26,995 bases of DNA from Akkermansia muciniphila (GTDB lineage: Bacteria; Verrucomicrobiota; Verrucomicrobiia; Verrucomicrobiales; Akkermansiaceae). Both the position numbers and the translations under genes were made by a program. Each line of letters begins with the position of its first letter. Position 1 is the stretch's first letter. The stretch covers positions 1 through 26,995 of the forward strand of contig SFDX01000033.1 in the NCBI GenBank assembly GCA_004557455.1, given 5' to 3'. Under the pieces are notes generated by a model, which was not told the DNA's origin, ran no database searches, and worked only from the letters and a program-made list of their open reading frames with translations. Shown here piece by piece: positions 8,671-17,497 of this stretch.

Positions 8671-9657
8671 ATGATTATCGTCACCGGAGGAGCCGGCTTC
8701 ATCGGCTCATGCATCTTGGCTGCTCTGCAGGACGCAGGGTACAGGGATCTCGTGGTCATTGACTATTTGGGCACGGATGAGAAATGGAAAAACATTGCCA
8801 AGCGCGAGCTGGCGGACTGCGTGCACCCCGATGACGCAGACGCCTACCTGGCCGCCCACGCGGACGAGGTGCAGGCCGTCATCCACATGGGCGCCATCTC
8901 CTCCACCACGGAGACGGACGCCGACCTGATCAACCGCTCGAACTTCAACCTGACCCACAAACTGTGGGACTTCTGCTGCCGGCAGCAATGCAGCTTCATC
9001 TACGCCTCCTCCGCCGCCACCTACGGCGCGGGCGAGCTGGGCTTCCGCGATGACGAGACGCAGGAGCACCTCAATGCCCTGCGCCCGCTGAACTGCTACG
9101 GCTGGAGCAAGGCCGCCTTCGACCGCAAGATGGCCCGCGAGCGCGATGAACACCGCCCGACGCCGCCGCAGTATGCGGGGCTCAAATTCTTCAATGTCTA
9201 CGGCCCGAATGAGTACCACAAGGGCAGCATGAAGAGCGTTATCGCCCATATCTTCCCCATTGCTAAGCAGAACGAGGAGGTCAAGCTCTTCAAGAGCTAC
9301 CATCCCGACTACAAAGACGGCTGGCAACTGCGCGACTTCGTGTGGGTGGGCGACATTGCCAAGGTGGTGCTGTGGCTGCTGAAGCACCCGGAGGTGAGCG
9401 GCCTGTTCAACGTCGGCGCGGGCGAGGCGCGGTCCTTCTACGACCTGGCGGCGGCGACCTTTGCCGCCCTCGGTCTGGAGCCGAAGATCGGCTACAAGGA
9501 AATGCCCGAGAGTCTGCGCCCCAAGTACCAGTACTACACCAAGGCAGACATCAGCAAACTGCGCGCTGCCGGTTATACGGAACCCATGACTCCGCTGGAG
9601 GAAGGCGTGCGCCGCTATGTGCAGGGCTATCTGAACACCGAGGACCCCTACATGTAA
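8671..9657 (+). CDS. hldD: ADP-glyceromanno-heptose 6-epimerase
   Basis: A 328-aa NAD(P)-binding short-chain dehydrogenase/epimerase that converts ADP-D-glycero-D-manno-heptose to the L-glycero form used in LPS core. The dinucleotide motif GGAGFIGS is at residues 6-13. The family's IDYLGTDEKWKNI, GAISSTTETD and SSAATYG segments, the catalytic pair in CYGWSKAAFD, KFFNVYGPNEYHKG and RDFVWVGD are all present. The ATG at 8671 is chosen because MIIVTGGAGFIG is the usual N-terminus; a GTG at 8647 would add eight residues and lies within the promoter. It is followed by gmhB after 4 nt. Confidence 0.96.
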   Translation: MIIVTGGAGFIGSCILAALQDAGYRDLVVIDYLGTDEKWKNIAKRELADCVHPDDADAYLAAHADEVQAVIHMGAISSTTETDADLINRSNFNLTHKLWDFCCRQQCSFIYASSAATYGAGELGFRDDETQEHLNALRPLNCYGWSKAAFDRKMARERDEHRPTPPQYAGLKFFNVYGPNEYHKGSMKSVIAHIFPIAKQNEEVKLFKSYHPDYKDGWQLRDFVWVGDIAKVVLWLLKHPEVSGLFNVGAGEARSFYDLAAATFAALGLEPKIGYKEMPESLRPKYQYYTKADISKLRAAGYTEPMTPLEEGVRRYVQGYLNTEDPYM

Positions 9658-9661
9658 CACC

Positions 9662-10162
9662 ATGCAGAAGGCCCTGTTTCTGGACCGCGACGGCACCGTC
9701 AACGTGGAGAAGAACTACCTGTGGCGGCCGGAGGAATTCGAGCTGCTGCCGGGCATCCTCGAGCTGGTGCGCGCGGCCCGGGAGCGGGGCTACGCCGTTG
9801 TGGTCTGCACCAACCAAAGCGGCATCGCCCGGGGGTACTACACCGAGGCGGATTACCGCCGCCTGACCGAGCATATGTTAGGCATTTTCGAGGCAGCAGG
9901 CTGCCCCCTGCAGGGCGTCTACCACTGCCCGGAGCTGAGCGGACCGCGCCGCAAACCAGCCCCCGGCATGTTCCTGCAAGCAGAGGAGGAACTGGGGTTG
10001 GACATGCCCGCCAGCCTCAGTCTGGGCGACAAAGTACGCGACGCCGAAGCGGGCCACGCCGCCGGGGTGGGCAGGAACTATCTGTTGGGCACGGAAGCGG
10101 TGGAATCCCCCGCCGTCACGGGCGTGGTGCACACACCCGCCGACCTCATTCCTCTGTTGTAG
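9662..10162 (+). CDS. gmhB: D-glycero-D-manno-heptose 1,7-bisphosphate 7-phosphatase
   Basis: A 166-aa HAD-superfamily phosphatase that removes the 7-phosphate between the two HldE reactions. HAD motifs: FLDRDGTVN (Asp8/Asp10 nucleophile and acid), CTNQSGIARG (49-58), RKPAPGM (Lys98), SLGDKVRDAEAG (Asp123). Related histidinol-phosphatases share these, but the NQSGIARG and RKPxPGM context and the position directly after hldD favour GmhB. The loop before RKPAPGM is short (YHCPELSGPR) and lacks the CxC pair that completes the structural zinc site of E. coli GmhB. The last 17 nt overlap the 3' end of the convergent parC-like gene. Confidence 0.93.
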   Translation: MQKALFLDRDGTVNVEKNYLWRPEEFELLPGILELVRAARERGYAVVVCTNQSGIARGYYTEADYRRLTEHMLGIFEAAGCPLQGVYHCPELSGPRRKPAPGMFLQAEEELGLDMPASLSLGDKVRDAEAGHAAGVGRNYLLGTEAVESPAVTGVVHTPADLIPLL

Positions 10163-12278
10163 GATCCTCCGCCTCTGTTGTTGCAGGCTTCTCCGGTTCC
10201 GGCTCGAAGAGATGCCCCTGCTGCATGGGCGGGGTGTCGGGCTCCGACTCCGGCGCAGGAGCGGCAGGCGCAGGCTGAACCGGCGGCAGGTCCTCCGGAT
10301 CCGGCTCCCGATCCGCCACACGGGAAATGCGCTCCACCTGATTCTTGGTGACAATGTTACCCAGCACCGCGCGACCCTTCACGCGCAAGCGGGAGAAAGC
10401 GAAAGGAATAGGCCGCCGCAAGCGCTTGAGCTGGTTCTTCAGGAATACATTGAGGCACACACAGGAGCTCTCCGCCTCGGTTTCATGCACAGAAAAGAAG
10501 AAGATACGACTACCCTTGGTGCCCTGCGTCAGGTCATATTCCTTATCCCGCGTAAAGCCGCCGATGCGGAAACGCTTGGCGTAGGTAATGCCGTCCCTGC
10601 CGTCCCGGTAGACCATATTGAAGACGGGGTCATCCCCGGAACGAAGCACACGGATATACAGCAAATTACTACCGACGTAGAACTTCTCCTGCACGCGCCG
10701 CACCATGAGCATCCCCTGTTTGTCCACCGTCAGCACATCGCTGAGCGTGGAGCACTTATCCACCTCTTCACCCTTCCGCAGCCCGTAACCCGCAAAGCCG
10801 TCCGCATCCAGGTACAGCGTCTCGTTCTCCACGGCAGCGATAGCACGGTTGACGTTTTCAAACTCCGCTAGTTCCGTGCGACGGGGCCAAGCGGCGCCGT
10901 ACTTCTTACGCAGGTTCTCGAACCAGCGGATGGTGTAGCGCGTCAACTGCGCCAAATTGCTCTTGGTCTTGGCGATTTCCGCCTCCAGGGAGGCAAGGTG
11001 CAACTCCGCCTCGTGAATCTCATACTTGGCGATTTTCTTGATCTTGATCTCCGTCAGTCGAATGATGTCCTCCCGCGTCACGGGGCGCAGGAAGTGCGTG
11101 GTGAAGGGCTTGAGCCGCTCACCGATCTCCTCCAGAGACTGCTCCCAGCTTTCGCTTTCCTCCAGCACCTTGTAGATGCGATTCTCGATGAAAATTTTCT
11201 CCAGACTGGACTGCATCCAAGCCTCCTGCAACTCCGCCAACTGCACCTCCAACTCCCGCCGCAGGGTATCGAGCGTGTGGTCCACGTTGCACTTGAGAAT
11301 CTCGCTCACACCCATGAAAACGGGCTTGCGATCCTTGATGACCACCGCATTCGGCGAGATACTCACTTGGCACTCCGTGAACGCATAGAGCGCATTGCAG
11401 GTCTTCTCCACATCCGTCCCCGGATTCAGGTAGACAAGAATATCCGCCGTTGCCGCCGTGTTATCCTCAATGCGTGCAATCTTGAGATTCCCCTTCTCCA
11501 CCGCCGTCTCGATACTCGCGATGACAGACTCCGTGGTCGTACCGAAAGGGATCTCCGTGATGCGGATAAGGCGTTTGGAGGAGGTATCCAACTTGGCACG
11601 GCAGCGCAGGCGACTGTTACCCGTACCATCGTTATAGTTACTGACATCCAACAACCCACCCGTGGGGAAATCCGGATACAGCTCGAACGCCTCACCGCGC
11701 AGATAGTGGATGGCGGCGTCGATCAGCTCGTTGAAATTATGCGGCAGGATGCGACAATTCATGCCCACGGCAATGCCGAGAGCACCCTGCGCCAGCAGCA
11801 GCGGGAACTTGACGGGCAGTGCCACGGGCTCTTTGTTGCGGCCGTCGTAACTCAGCTTCCACTCCGTCACCTTGGGGCTGAAAACCACCTCCTTCGCGAA
11901 CTTGGAGAGACGAGCCTCGATGTAACGCGCCGCCGCCGCCGCATCGCCGGTGAGAATGTTACCCCAGTTTCCCTGCGTGTCGATGAGAAGGCCCTTCTGC
12001 CCCAGCGTTACCAAAGCGCTGCCGATGGAGGCATCCCCGTGCGGGTGGTACTTCATCGTATCCCCCACAATGTTGGCCACCTTGTTATAGCGGCCATCGT
12101 CCATCCTGTCCATGGAGTGCAGGATGCGACGCTGCACCGGCTTCAACCCATCCACCACATGCGGCACGGCTCGCTCCAAAATAACATACGAGGCGTACTC
12201 CAAGTAGTAGTCCCCGAACATCTGCTGGATGATGCTCGAGTTCTCCGGGAACGGTACCGGTGTGTCCTTTTCTCTCAT
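10146..12278 (-). CDS. parC: DNA topoisomerase IV subunit A (ParC/GyrA family)
   Basis: A 710-aa type IIA topoisomerase breakage-reunion subunit, closest by eye to the Bacteroidota/PVC ParC type. Landmarks: EYASYVILERAVPHVVDGLK (28-47), MKYHPHGDASIGSALVTLGQ (75-94), QGNWGNILTGD, and the catalytic Tyr119 in AARYIEARLSKFA. A GyrA/ParC core with a coiled-coil region (about 400-480) follows, then a shortened beta-propeller-like C-terminal domain (about 500-650). The last about 55 residues form a Pro/Glu/Ala-rich acidic tail. At the quinolone-contact positions it has Ala83 and Ser87 rather than Ser and Asp/Glu. The ParE partner is not in the window. The ATG at 12278 is only 8 nt from the promoter -10 box. 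A second gyrA-like paralogue role cannot be excluded. Confidence 0.9.
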   Translation of the reverse strand: MREKDTPVPFPENSSIIQQMFGDYYLEYASYVILERAVPHVVDGLKPVQRRILHSMDRMDDGRYNKVANIVGDTMKYHPHGDASIGSALVTLGQKGLLIDTQGNWGNILTGDAAAAARYIEARLSKFAKEVVFSPKVTEWKLSYDGRNKEPVALPVKFPLLLAQGALGIAVGMNCRILPHNFNELIDAAIHYLRGEAFELYPDFPTGGLLDVSNYNDGTGNSRLRCRAKLDTSSKRLIRITEIPFGTTTESVIASIETAVEKGNLKIARIEDNTAATADILVYLNPGTDVEKTCNALYAFTECQVSISPNAVVIKDRKPVFMGVSEILKCNVDHTLDTLRRELEVQLAELQEAWMQSSLEKIFIENRIYKVLEESESWEQSLEEIGERLKPFTTHFLRPVTREDIIRLTEIKIKKIAKYEIHEAELHLASLEAEIAKTKSNLAQLTRYTIRWFENLRKKYGAAWPRRTELAEFENVNRAIAAVENETLYLDADGFAGYGLRKGEEVDKCSTLSDVLTVDKQGMLMVRRVQEKFYVGSNLLYIRVLRSGDDPVFNMVYRDGRDGITYAKRFRIGGFTRDKEYDLTQGTKGSRIFFFSVHETEAESSCVCLNVFLKNQLKRLRRPIPFAFSRLRVKGRAVLGNIVTKNQVERISRVADREPDPEDLPPVQPAPAAPAPESEPDTPPMQQGHLFEPEPEKPATTEAEDPTTEE

Positions 12279-12286
12279 CGGCGGCT

Positions 12287-12315
12287 ATTGTAGCACAGCC
12301 CACGCCGCATTTCAA
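12287..12315 (-). promoter_or_regulatory. Promoter of the parC-like gene
   Basis: Minus-strand -35 TTGAAA (12310-12315), 17 bp spacer, extended -10 TGC-TACAAT (-10 at 12287-12292). Only 8 nt lie between the -10 box and the ATG, so the transcript should be leaderless. Confidence 0.65.
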
Positions 12316-12359
12316 GCCCCCATTGCGCAGGCGGCAGCAGGCATGGGCCGACTAAGACC

Positions 12360-12827
12360 TCAGCGGCGACGCTTGGAGGTGGAACGGTTGACCGCCAGCT
12401 TACGGGAAGATGCCTTGTTCTTGGACCTGGCCGCCTTGCTGCGGGAAGAAGCCAGCGACTTGCTGCGGGATGCCGAGGAACGAGAGCGGGAAGCCACCGA
12501 GCGAGACTTAGCATAGCGAGACTTGGAAGCAACGCGTGTGGCAGGCTTGGCCGAACGACCGCGAGCCGCAATGGCGGAAGGAACCGGCGTGCGGGCGGTC
12601 TCCATGGCCGCGTAGTAGGCGGCGCGCTGGGACTTCGCATCGAAGTTCGCCCCGTTCTGCCCCGCGAAAGCCGAGCGGTAGGCAGGATGTACATCCCGCA
12701 GGCAGGTCACCATATCAACGGGAGCGGGCCCGCGGCGCACCTGACCGCTCGTGGGGAGCGTCCCCTGCTGGCAGGAAACGAAGAAGAGCATCGGCAACGC
12801 ACAGAGGAGTGAAAAAATCTTATTCAT
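12360..12827 (-). CDS. Putative lipoprotein with Arg/Ser/Lys-rich C-terminal tail
   Basis: A 155-aa protein. Its N-terminus MNKIFSLLCALPMLFFVSC looks like a lipoprotein signal peptide with the lipidated Cys at 19. Residues 20-80 are ordinary (CLRDVHPAYRSAFAGQNGANFD, YYAAMETARTPVP). From about residue 85 to the end the protein is almost only Ser, Arg, Lys and Ala, with repeated SRS, ASRS and RSK units, ending SKRRR. The tail carries a very high positive charge and recalls histone-H1-like or RS-repeat tails. If exported, it could bind LPS, peptidoglycan or nucleic acid; that is inference. The start follows the stop of the 46-aa gene by 6 nt, so the two are probably cotranscribed. No known family recognised. 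Confidence 0.72.
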   Translation of the reverse strand: MNKIFSLLCALPMLFFVSCQQGTLPTSGQVRRGPAPVDMVTCLRDVHPAYRSAFAGQNGANFDAKSQRAAYYAAMETARTPVPSAIAARGRSAKPATRVASKSRYAKSRSVASRSRSSASRSKSLASSRSKAARSKNKASSRKLAVNRSTSKRRR

Positions 12828-12833
12828 GACGGA

Positions 12834-12974
12834 TTAGATATTAAAGCCCTGAAGAACCCGCGTCGGCGTATTGAGCACACCGTTGAGCGTGTTACTGACG
12901 GTCGAACACGAGGTGTGGATGGAAGCAAACAGAGGCAGCAGAGCCCCGGAGATGATTCGGCGCGGGAGTCCCAT
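12834..12974 (-). CDS. Small putative lipoprotein, 46 aa
   Basis: A short frame from an ATG at 12974 to a TAA at 12834-12836. It encodes a basic N-terminus (MGLPRR), a hydrophobic core (IISGALLPLFASI), a Cys at 23 and a short polar mature part ending TPTRVLQGFNI. The lipobox (IHTSC) is weak because His is at -3. It is supported as a gene by a good promoter (TTGATT-17-TAGAAT with TGC extension) 9 nt upstream and by tight coupling to the Arg/Ser-rich lipoprotein gene. It resembles entericidin-type or other small lipoproteins in size only; the function is unknown. Confidence 0.6.
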   Translation of the reverse strand: MGLPRRIISGALLPLFASIHTSCSTVSNTLNGVLNTPTRVLQGFNI

Positions 12975-12983
12975 GACGTTTTG

Positions 12984-13012
12984 ATTCTAGCAGAGCACCC
13001 ACCGGAAATCAA
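12984..13012 (-). promoter_or_regulatory. Promoter of the two-lipoprotein unit
   Basis: Minus-strand -35 TTGATT (13007-13012), 17 bp spacer, extended -10 TGC-TAGAAT (-10 at 12984-12989), 9 nt before the ATG at 12974. It lies divergent to the icd promoter. Confidence 0.6.
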
Positions 13013-13064
13013 GTCCGAAATCGCTTTTCTGCGTCAAATTCTGTAAAAAATCTTATTTCTCTTA

Positions 13065-13092
13065 TTGATTTCTGCTCCGAAAGTGATATAAT
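13065..13092 (+). promoter_or_regulatory. Promoter of icd-menG
   Basis: -35 TTGATT (13065-13070), 16 bp spacer, and a perfect extended -10 TGA-TATAAT (-10 at 13087-13092). The predicted start near 13099 leaves a leader of about 35 nt that contains the SD AAGGAAA 4-5 nt before the ATG at 13134. Confidence 0.7.
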
Positions 13093-13133
13093 CCCTCTGA
13101 AGTTTTGAATTTCACCGCAAAAAAAGGAAATAC

Positions 13134-14357
<1,224 letters not shown>

Positions 14358-14366
14358 GCTCCGCCC

Positions 14367-15041
14367 ATGCCGGATCCCGCGTTCGTCCACGCTGCCTTCT
14401 CTGCCATCGCGGAGAAATACGTCACGGCCAATCACATCCTCTCCTGCGGGGTGGATGTGCTGTGGCGGCAGCGGGTTGTACAACGTGTAGCAGAATGGAA
14501 GCCGCGTAATTTGTTGGATATTGCGACAGGCACGGGTGACTTGGCACTGGCCATCACCCGCGCCCTGCCGGAGGTGGATGTCTTGGGCACGGACTTCTGC
14601 AAACCGATGCTGGATGTGGCCGTGCGGCGCGGCTTGAGCAAGGTACTGGAAGCCGATGCCCTGCACCTGCCCCTTCCGGATGACAGCTTCGATGCCGCTA
14701 CCGTGGCCTTCGGACTGCGCAACATGGCGGACTATCCTGCCGCTCTGCGGGAGTTCCTCCGCATCCTGCGCCCCGGCGGGCATCTGCTGGTGCTGGACTT
14801 CAGCATGCCGGAGGGCATCTTCCTGCCCTTCTATCGCGCCTACCTTCACCGGGTGTTACCCGGTATCGCCCGACTTGTTACCGGCAACAGCGGGGCCTAC
14901 ACTTATCTGGGCGACAGCATTGAAGCCTTCCCCGCGGGGAAGGACTTTCTGAATTTGCTGAGCAACTGCGGTTACACGGCACCTACCTGCCTGCCGCTCA
15001 CTCTTGGCATCGCCTCGCTGTACACAGCGGAGAAGCCGTAA
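14367..15041 (+). CDS. menG: Demethylmenaquinone methyltransferase (UbiE/MenG family)
   Basis: A 224-aa class I SAM-dependent methyltransferase that methylates demethylmenaquinone, the last step of menaquinone synthesis. Landmarks: YVTANHILSCGVDVLWR (family DxxNxxLS-like N-terminus), the SAM-binding motif LLDIATGTGDLA (49-60), GTDFCKPML, AFGLRNMADY (114-123), LRPGGHLLVLDFSMP and YLGDSIEAFPAGKDF (180-194). The AFGLRN and YLGDSIEAFP motifs are specific to the UbiE/MenG family. MenG rather than UbiE is inferred from the likely lineage. It lies 9 nt after icd without its own promoter, and converges on the U32 gene with a 6-nt gap. Confidence 0.9.
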   Translation: MPDPAFVHAAFSAIAEKYVTANHILSCGVDVLWRQRVVQRVAEWKPRNLLDIATGTGDLALAITRALPEVDVLGTDFCKPMLDVAVRRGLSKVLEADALHLPLPDDSFDAATVAFGLRNMADYPAALREFLRILRPGGHLLVLDFSMPEGIFLPFYRAYLHRVLPGIARLVTGNSGAYTYLGDSIEAFPAGKDFLNLLSNCGYTAPTCLPLTLGIASLYTAEKP

Positions 15042-15047
15042 GCCGGT

Positions 15048-17492
15048 TCAATACTCCGTTACGCCCACGCGGTCAAGCGCATGCAGGCGGCGGATGAGCT
15101 CCTCCGGGGCAAGACTCCCCGCCGCAAAAGCTTGGTAGGATGCAATGAGCCGCGATGTTTCCGCGGCCGTTTCCGCTAACAACTCGAGACGGAAGCGCGC
15201 CAGCCCCAAGGTTCGGAAAGCCGACATATGGCGCGCAGCCGTCTGCGGTCTGCCGTTGAAAAGAGTGTTACGGCACCCCTCATCACTGCGCAGGTAGTGC
15301 AGCGCGCCGGTGCGATCCGCCATGCGCACCTCGTGCTGTTCACAGGGACGCCCGCAGTCCTTGAAGCTGTGGCCCTCGGAAAGGAAGGTGCAGAAGACGC
15401 AGTGCTCTGTGTGGAAAAGAGGGATGTGCTGGTGCAGCGTCAGCTCCAGTGCAGGGCCGCATCCCGTGCGCAGCAAATCCGTTATCTGCGCCGAGTCCAA
15501 ATCATAGCTGACCGTTATCGCCTGCATGCCGAAACGCTGCCAGAAGTGCACGCTGAGCGGGTTGGCCGCATTCAGAGAGAAATCGGCTATCATCGGCATC
15601 CCCGTGCTGCGGAAATAGCGAGCGGCACCGAGGTTGCGAACCAGCACGGCATCCGGCTGGGCGGCGCGATAGAACTTGAAGTAGCCCTCCTCATGCGGCT
15701 TCATGATACGCAGGGTTGCCAAGGCAATCCAAAGCCCCGGAAACTCCGCCCGCAGCGCCGGAATAAAATCCGGGTAGCACCGCAGATCCGTGAAATCCAA
15801 ATAAAGCCGCGACACCCCGGCAGCGGCTGCCGCTCGGGCCTGCTCCGGCGTGCGACAAAGCACGAAAAGCAGCGGCTCCTCAGCGGGCGAGGGCGCGGGA
15901 AAGAGACGCGGCAACGCATGCGACACTGTAGGCACGGCAGCCTCGGCACCGGAGGCATCGGGCAAGGCTGCCACCAGCTCGCGGCGCATGCGATTGAGCA
16001 CGGAAAGCGGCAGCATGGCCCCCTGCTCCACCGCGTAGGTAAAATGCCCCGGCACATACCCCGTACCGCCCAGACGCGAAAACTGAGCCTCGATAACCTC
16101 CGGGGTCAACGGGCGATTCTGCGCCGGCTCCAGGGGACGATCGCTGCTCACGGTCACGCCGCGACAGGTAACAGTCAGAGGCTCACCGATGCGACCGGAG
16201 AAGGACATATCCAACGCACCGCCCGTACCCTCCGACGCATGGCGCGCGAAATTGCACCAAGTCGCATGCAAACGCCGATCCAGCGTGGGATCCGCCGTCT
16301 TCCACAACAAACAACCGGGTCGCAGCTCCGAGGTCACGATGTTGCTGCCCTTGCCGTGGAAGAACAGCCGCTTGCCCGATGCCCGCCAGATGCGGCCGCC
16401 CCTCTCCTCATTGCGGTCCTGCCCCGCATCCACCACAAACCCATCCCCCGGTGAAATAGGCACGGGCGGCAGCTCCGCGAGCTCCAACCAGCCCTCACCG
16501 CAGGCAGCGATGCGCCCCACGAGCACCCCTCTTTTTTTGCCGAAGCGACCATGCGTCAGCAGGGGGTGATTCGTGCCATCCAGCCAGCCCGTAGAAAAAC
16601 CGCGGGAGAAAGCCATCTGCAGTGCATAGAGGTCCGCCGCCCGCTCCTCCGCGGGCACGGGACGCCCCGCGAGAGCAGCATCCAGCGCGCGGCGGTAGGC
16701 CCGCACGGCAGCGGCCACGTATTCCGGGCTCTTGAGTCGCCCCTCAATCTTGAAACTGCGCACCCCCGCCTCCAGCATCTGCGGAATGCGATCCAGCGCG
16801 CAGAGATCCTGAGGTGAAAACAAATAACGACGCTCCCCCAGATTCAGCGGACGCCCGTCCACCACCAAGCGATACGGCATGCGGCAGGCCTGCGCGCACT
16901 CGCCCCGGTTGGCACTGCGGCGGCCTAAACTTTCGCTGGTAAGGCACTGCCCGGAGTACGCCACACAGAGCGCCCCGTGGCAGAACACCTCCAGTGGCTT
17001 CTCCGTGGCCTTGGCGCAAGCGGCAATCTCCCGCAGGGAGAGCTCGCGGGCCGTCACGATCTGCTCCGGCTCCAGCAGCTCATCCACCAGACGCACCCCC
17101 TCCGGGTCCGTCACGGTCATCTGTGTCGAGATGTGCAGAGCTATCCGCAAGCGCCCCTCGCGCCGCCACCGGGCAATCTGCGCCGCCAAGCCCACATCCT
17201 GCACAATCACCGCATCCACCCCCGCCGCCTCCAAAGAAAGCAGGTACTCCAGAGCCTCCGCCAGCTCATCCGTAAAGATGAGCACATTCATGGTAACATA
17301 GGCCCGCAAACCATGCGCATGCAAAAACGGCACCAGGGACGGCAGATCCGCCCGGGTGAAATTATCTGCACGCATCCGCGCGTTGAACTTATCCAACCCG
17401 AAGTAGACCGCGTGGGCTCCGTTAGCAACAGCAGCACGCACGCAGTCCCAGTTACCCGCAGGGGCCAAAATCTCAGGAGCACGCCGGTTCAT
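15048..17492 (-). CDS. Peptidase U32 family protein, RlhA/YdcP-like (two U32 domains, DUF3656)
   Basis: An 814-aa protein of the U32 family. Despite the name, several members are hydroxylases: RlhA makes 5-hydroxycytidine in 23S rRNA, TrhP acts on tRNA uridine, and UbiU/UbiV act in anaerobic ubiquinone synthesis. The N-terminus APEILAPAGNWDCVRAAVANG is typical. The family signature EVFCHGALCVAYSGQC carries Cys176 and Cys183, followed by Cys199 and Cys203 in RGECAQACR, the set that binds Fe-S in UbiU-type proteins. FKIEGRLKSPEYVA is conserved. A second U32-like half follows a DUF3656-like middle, with another Cys cluster (CVFC and CGRPC, about 695-715). Length and two-half layout match RlhA/YdcP better than TrhP. 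The start is either ATG 17492 or GTG 17501, which overlaps the preceding stop as GTGA; downstream of the dynamin-like gene. Confidence 0.85.
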   Translation of the reverse strand: MNRRAPEILAPAGNWDCVRAAVANGAHAVYFGLDKFNARMRADNFTRADLPSLVPFLHAHGLRAYVTMNVLIFTDELAEALEYLLSLEAAGVDAVIVQDVGLAAQIARWRREGRLRIALHISTQMTVTDPEGVRLVDELLEPEQIVTARELSLREIAACAKATEKPLEVFCHGALCVAYSGQCLTSESLGRRSANRGECAQACRMPYRLVVDGRPLNLGERRYLFSPQDLCALDRIPQMLEAGVRSFKIEGRLKSPEYVAAAVRAYRRALDAALAGRPVPAEERAADLYALQMAFSRGFSTGWLDGTNHPLLTHGRFGKKRGVLVGRIAACGEGWLELAELPPVPISPGDGFVVDAGQDRNEERGGRIWRASGKRLFFHGKGSNIVTSELRPGCLLWKTADPTLDRRLHATWCNFARHASEGTGGALDMSFSGRIGEPLTVTCRGVTVSSDRPLEPAQNRPLTPEVIEAQFSRLGGTGYVPGHFTYAVEQGAMLPLSVLNRMRRELVAALPDASGAEAAVPTVSHALPRLFPAPSPAEEPLLFVLCRTPEQARAAAAAGVSRLYLDFTDLRCYPDFIPALRAEFPGLWIALATLRIMKPHEEGYFKFYRAAQPDAVLVRNLGAARYFRSTGMPMIADFSLNAANPLSVHFWQRFGMQAITVSYDLDSAQITDLLRTGCGPALELTLHQHIPLFHTEHCVFCTFLSEGHSFKDCGRPCEQHEVRMADRTGALHYLRSDEGCRNTLFNGRPQTAARHMSAFRTLGLARFRLELLAETAAETSRLIASYQAFAAGSLAPEELIRRLHALDRVGVTEY

Positions 17493-17497
17493 CTTGA

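Noticed and set aside
12824..13012. A 62-codon minus-strand frame overlapping the 46-aa lipoprotein gene
   Set aside because: It is in another frame, starts within the promoter -35 box and lacks a signal peptide or start context. The 46-aa frame fits the promoter and spacing better.
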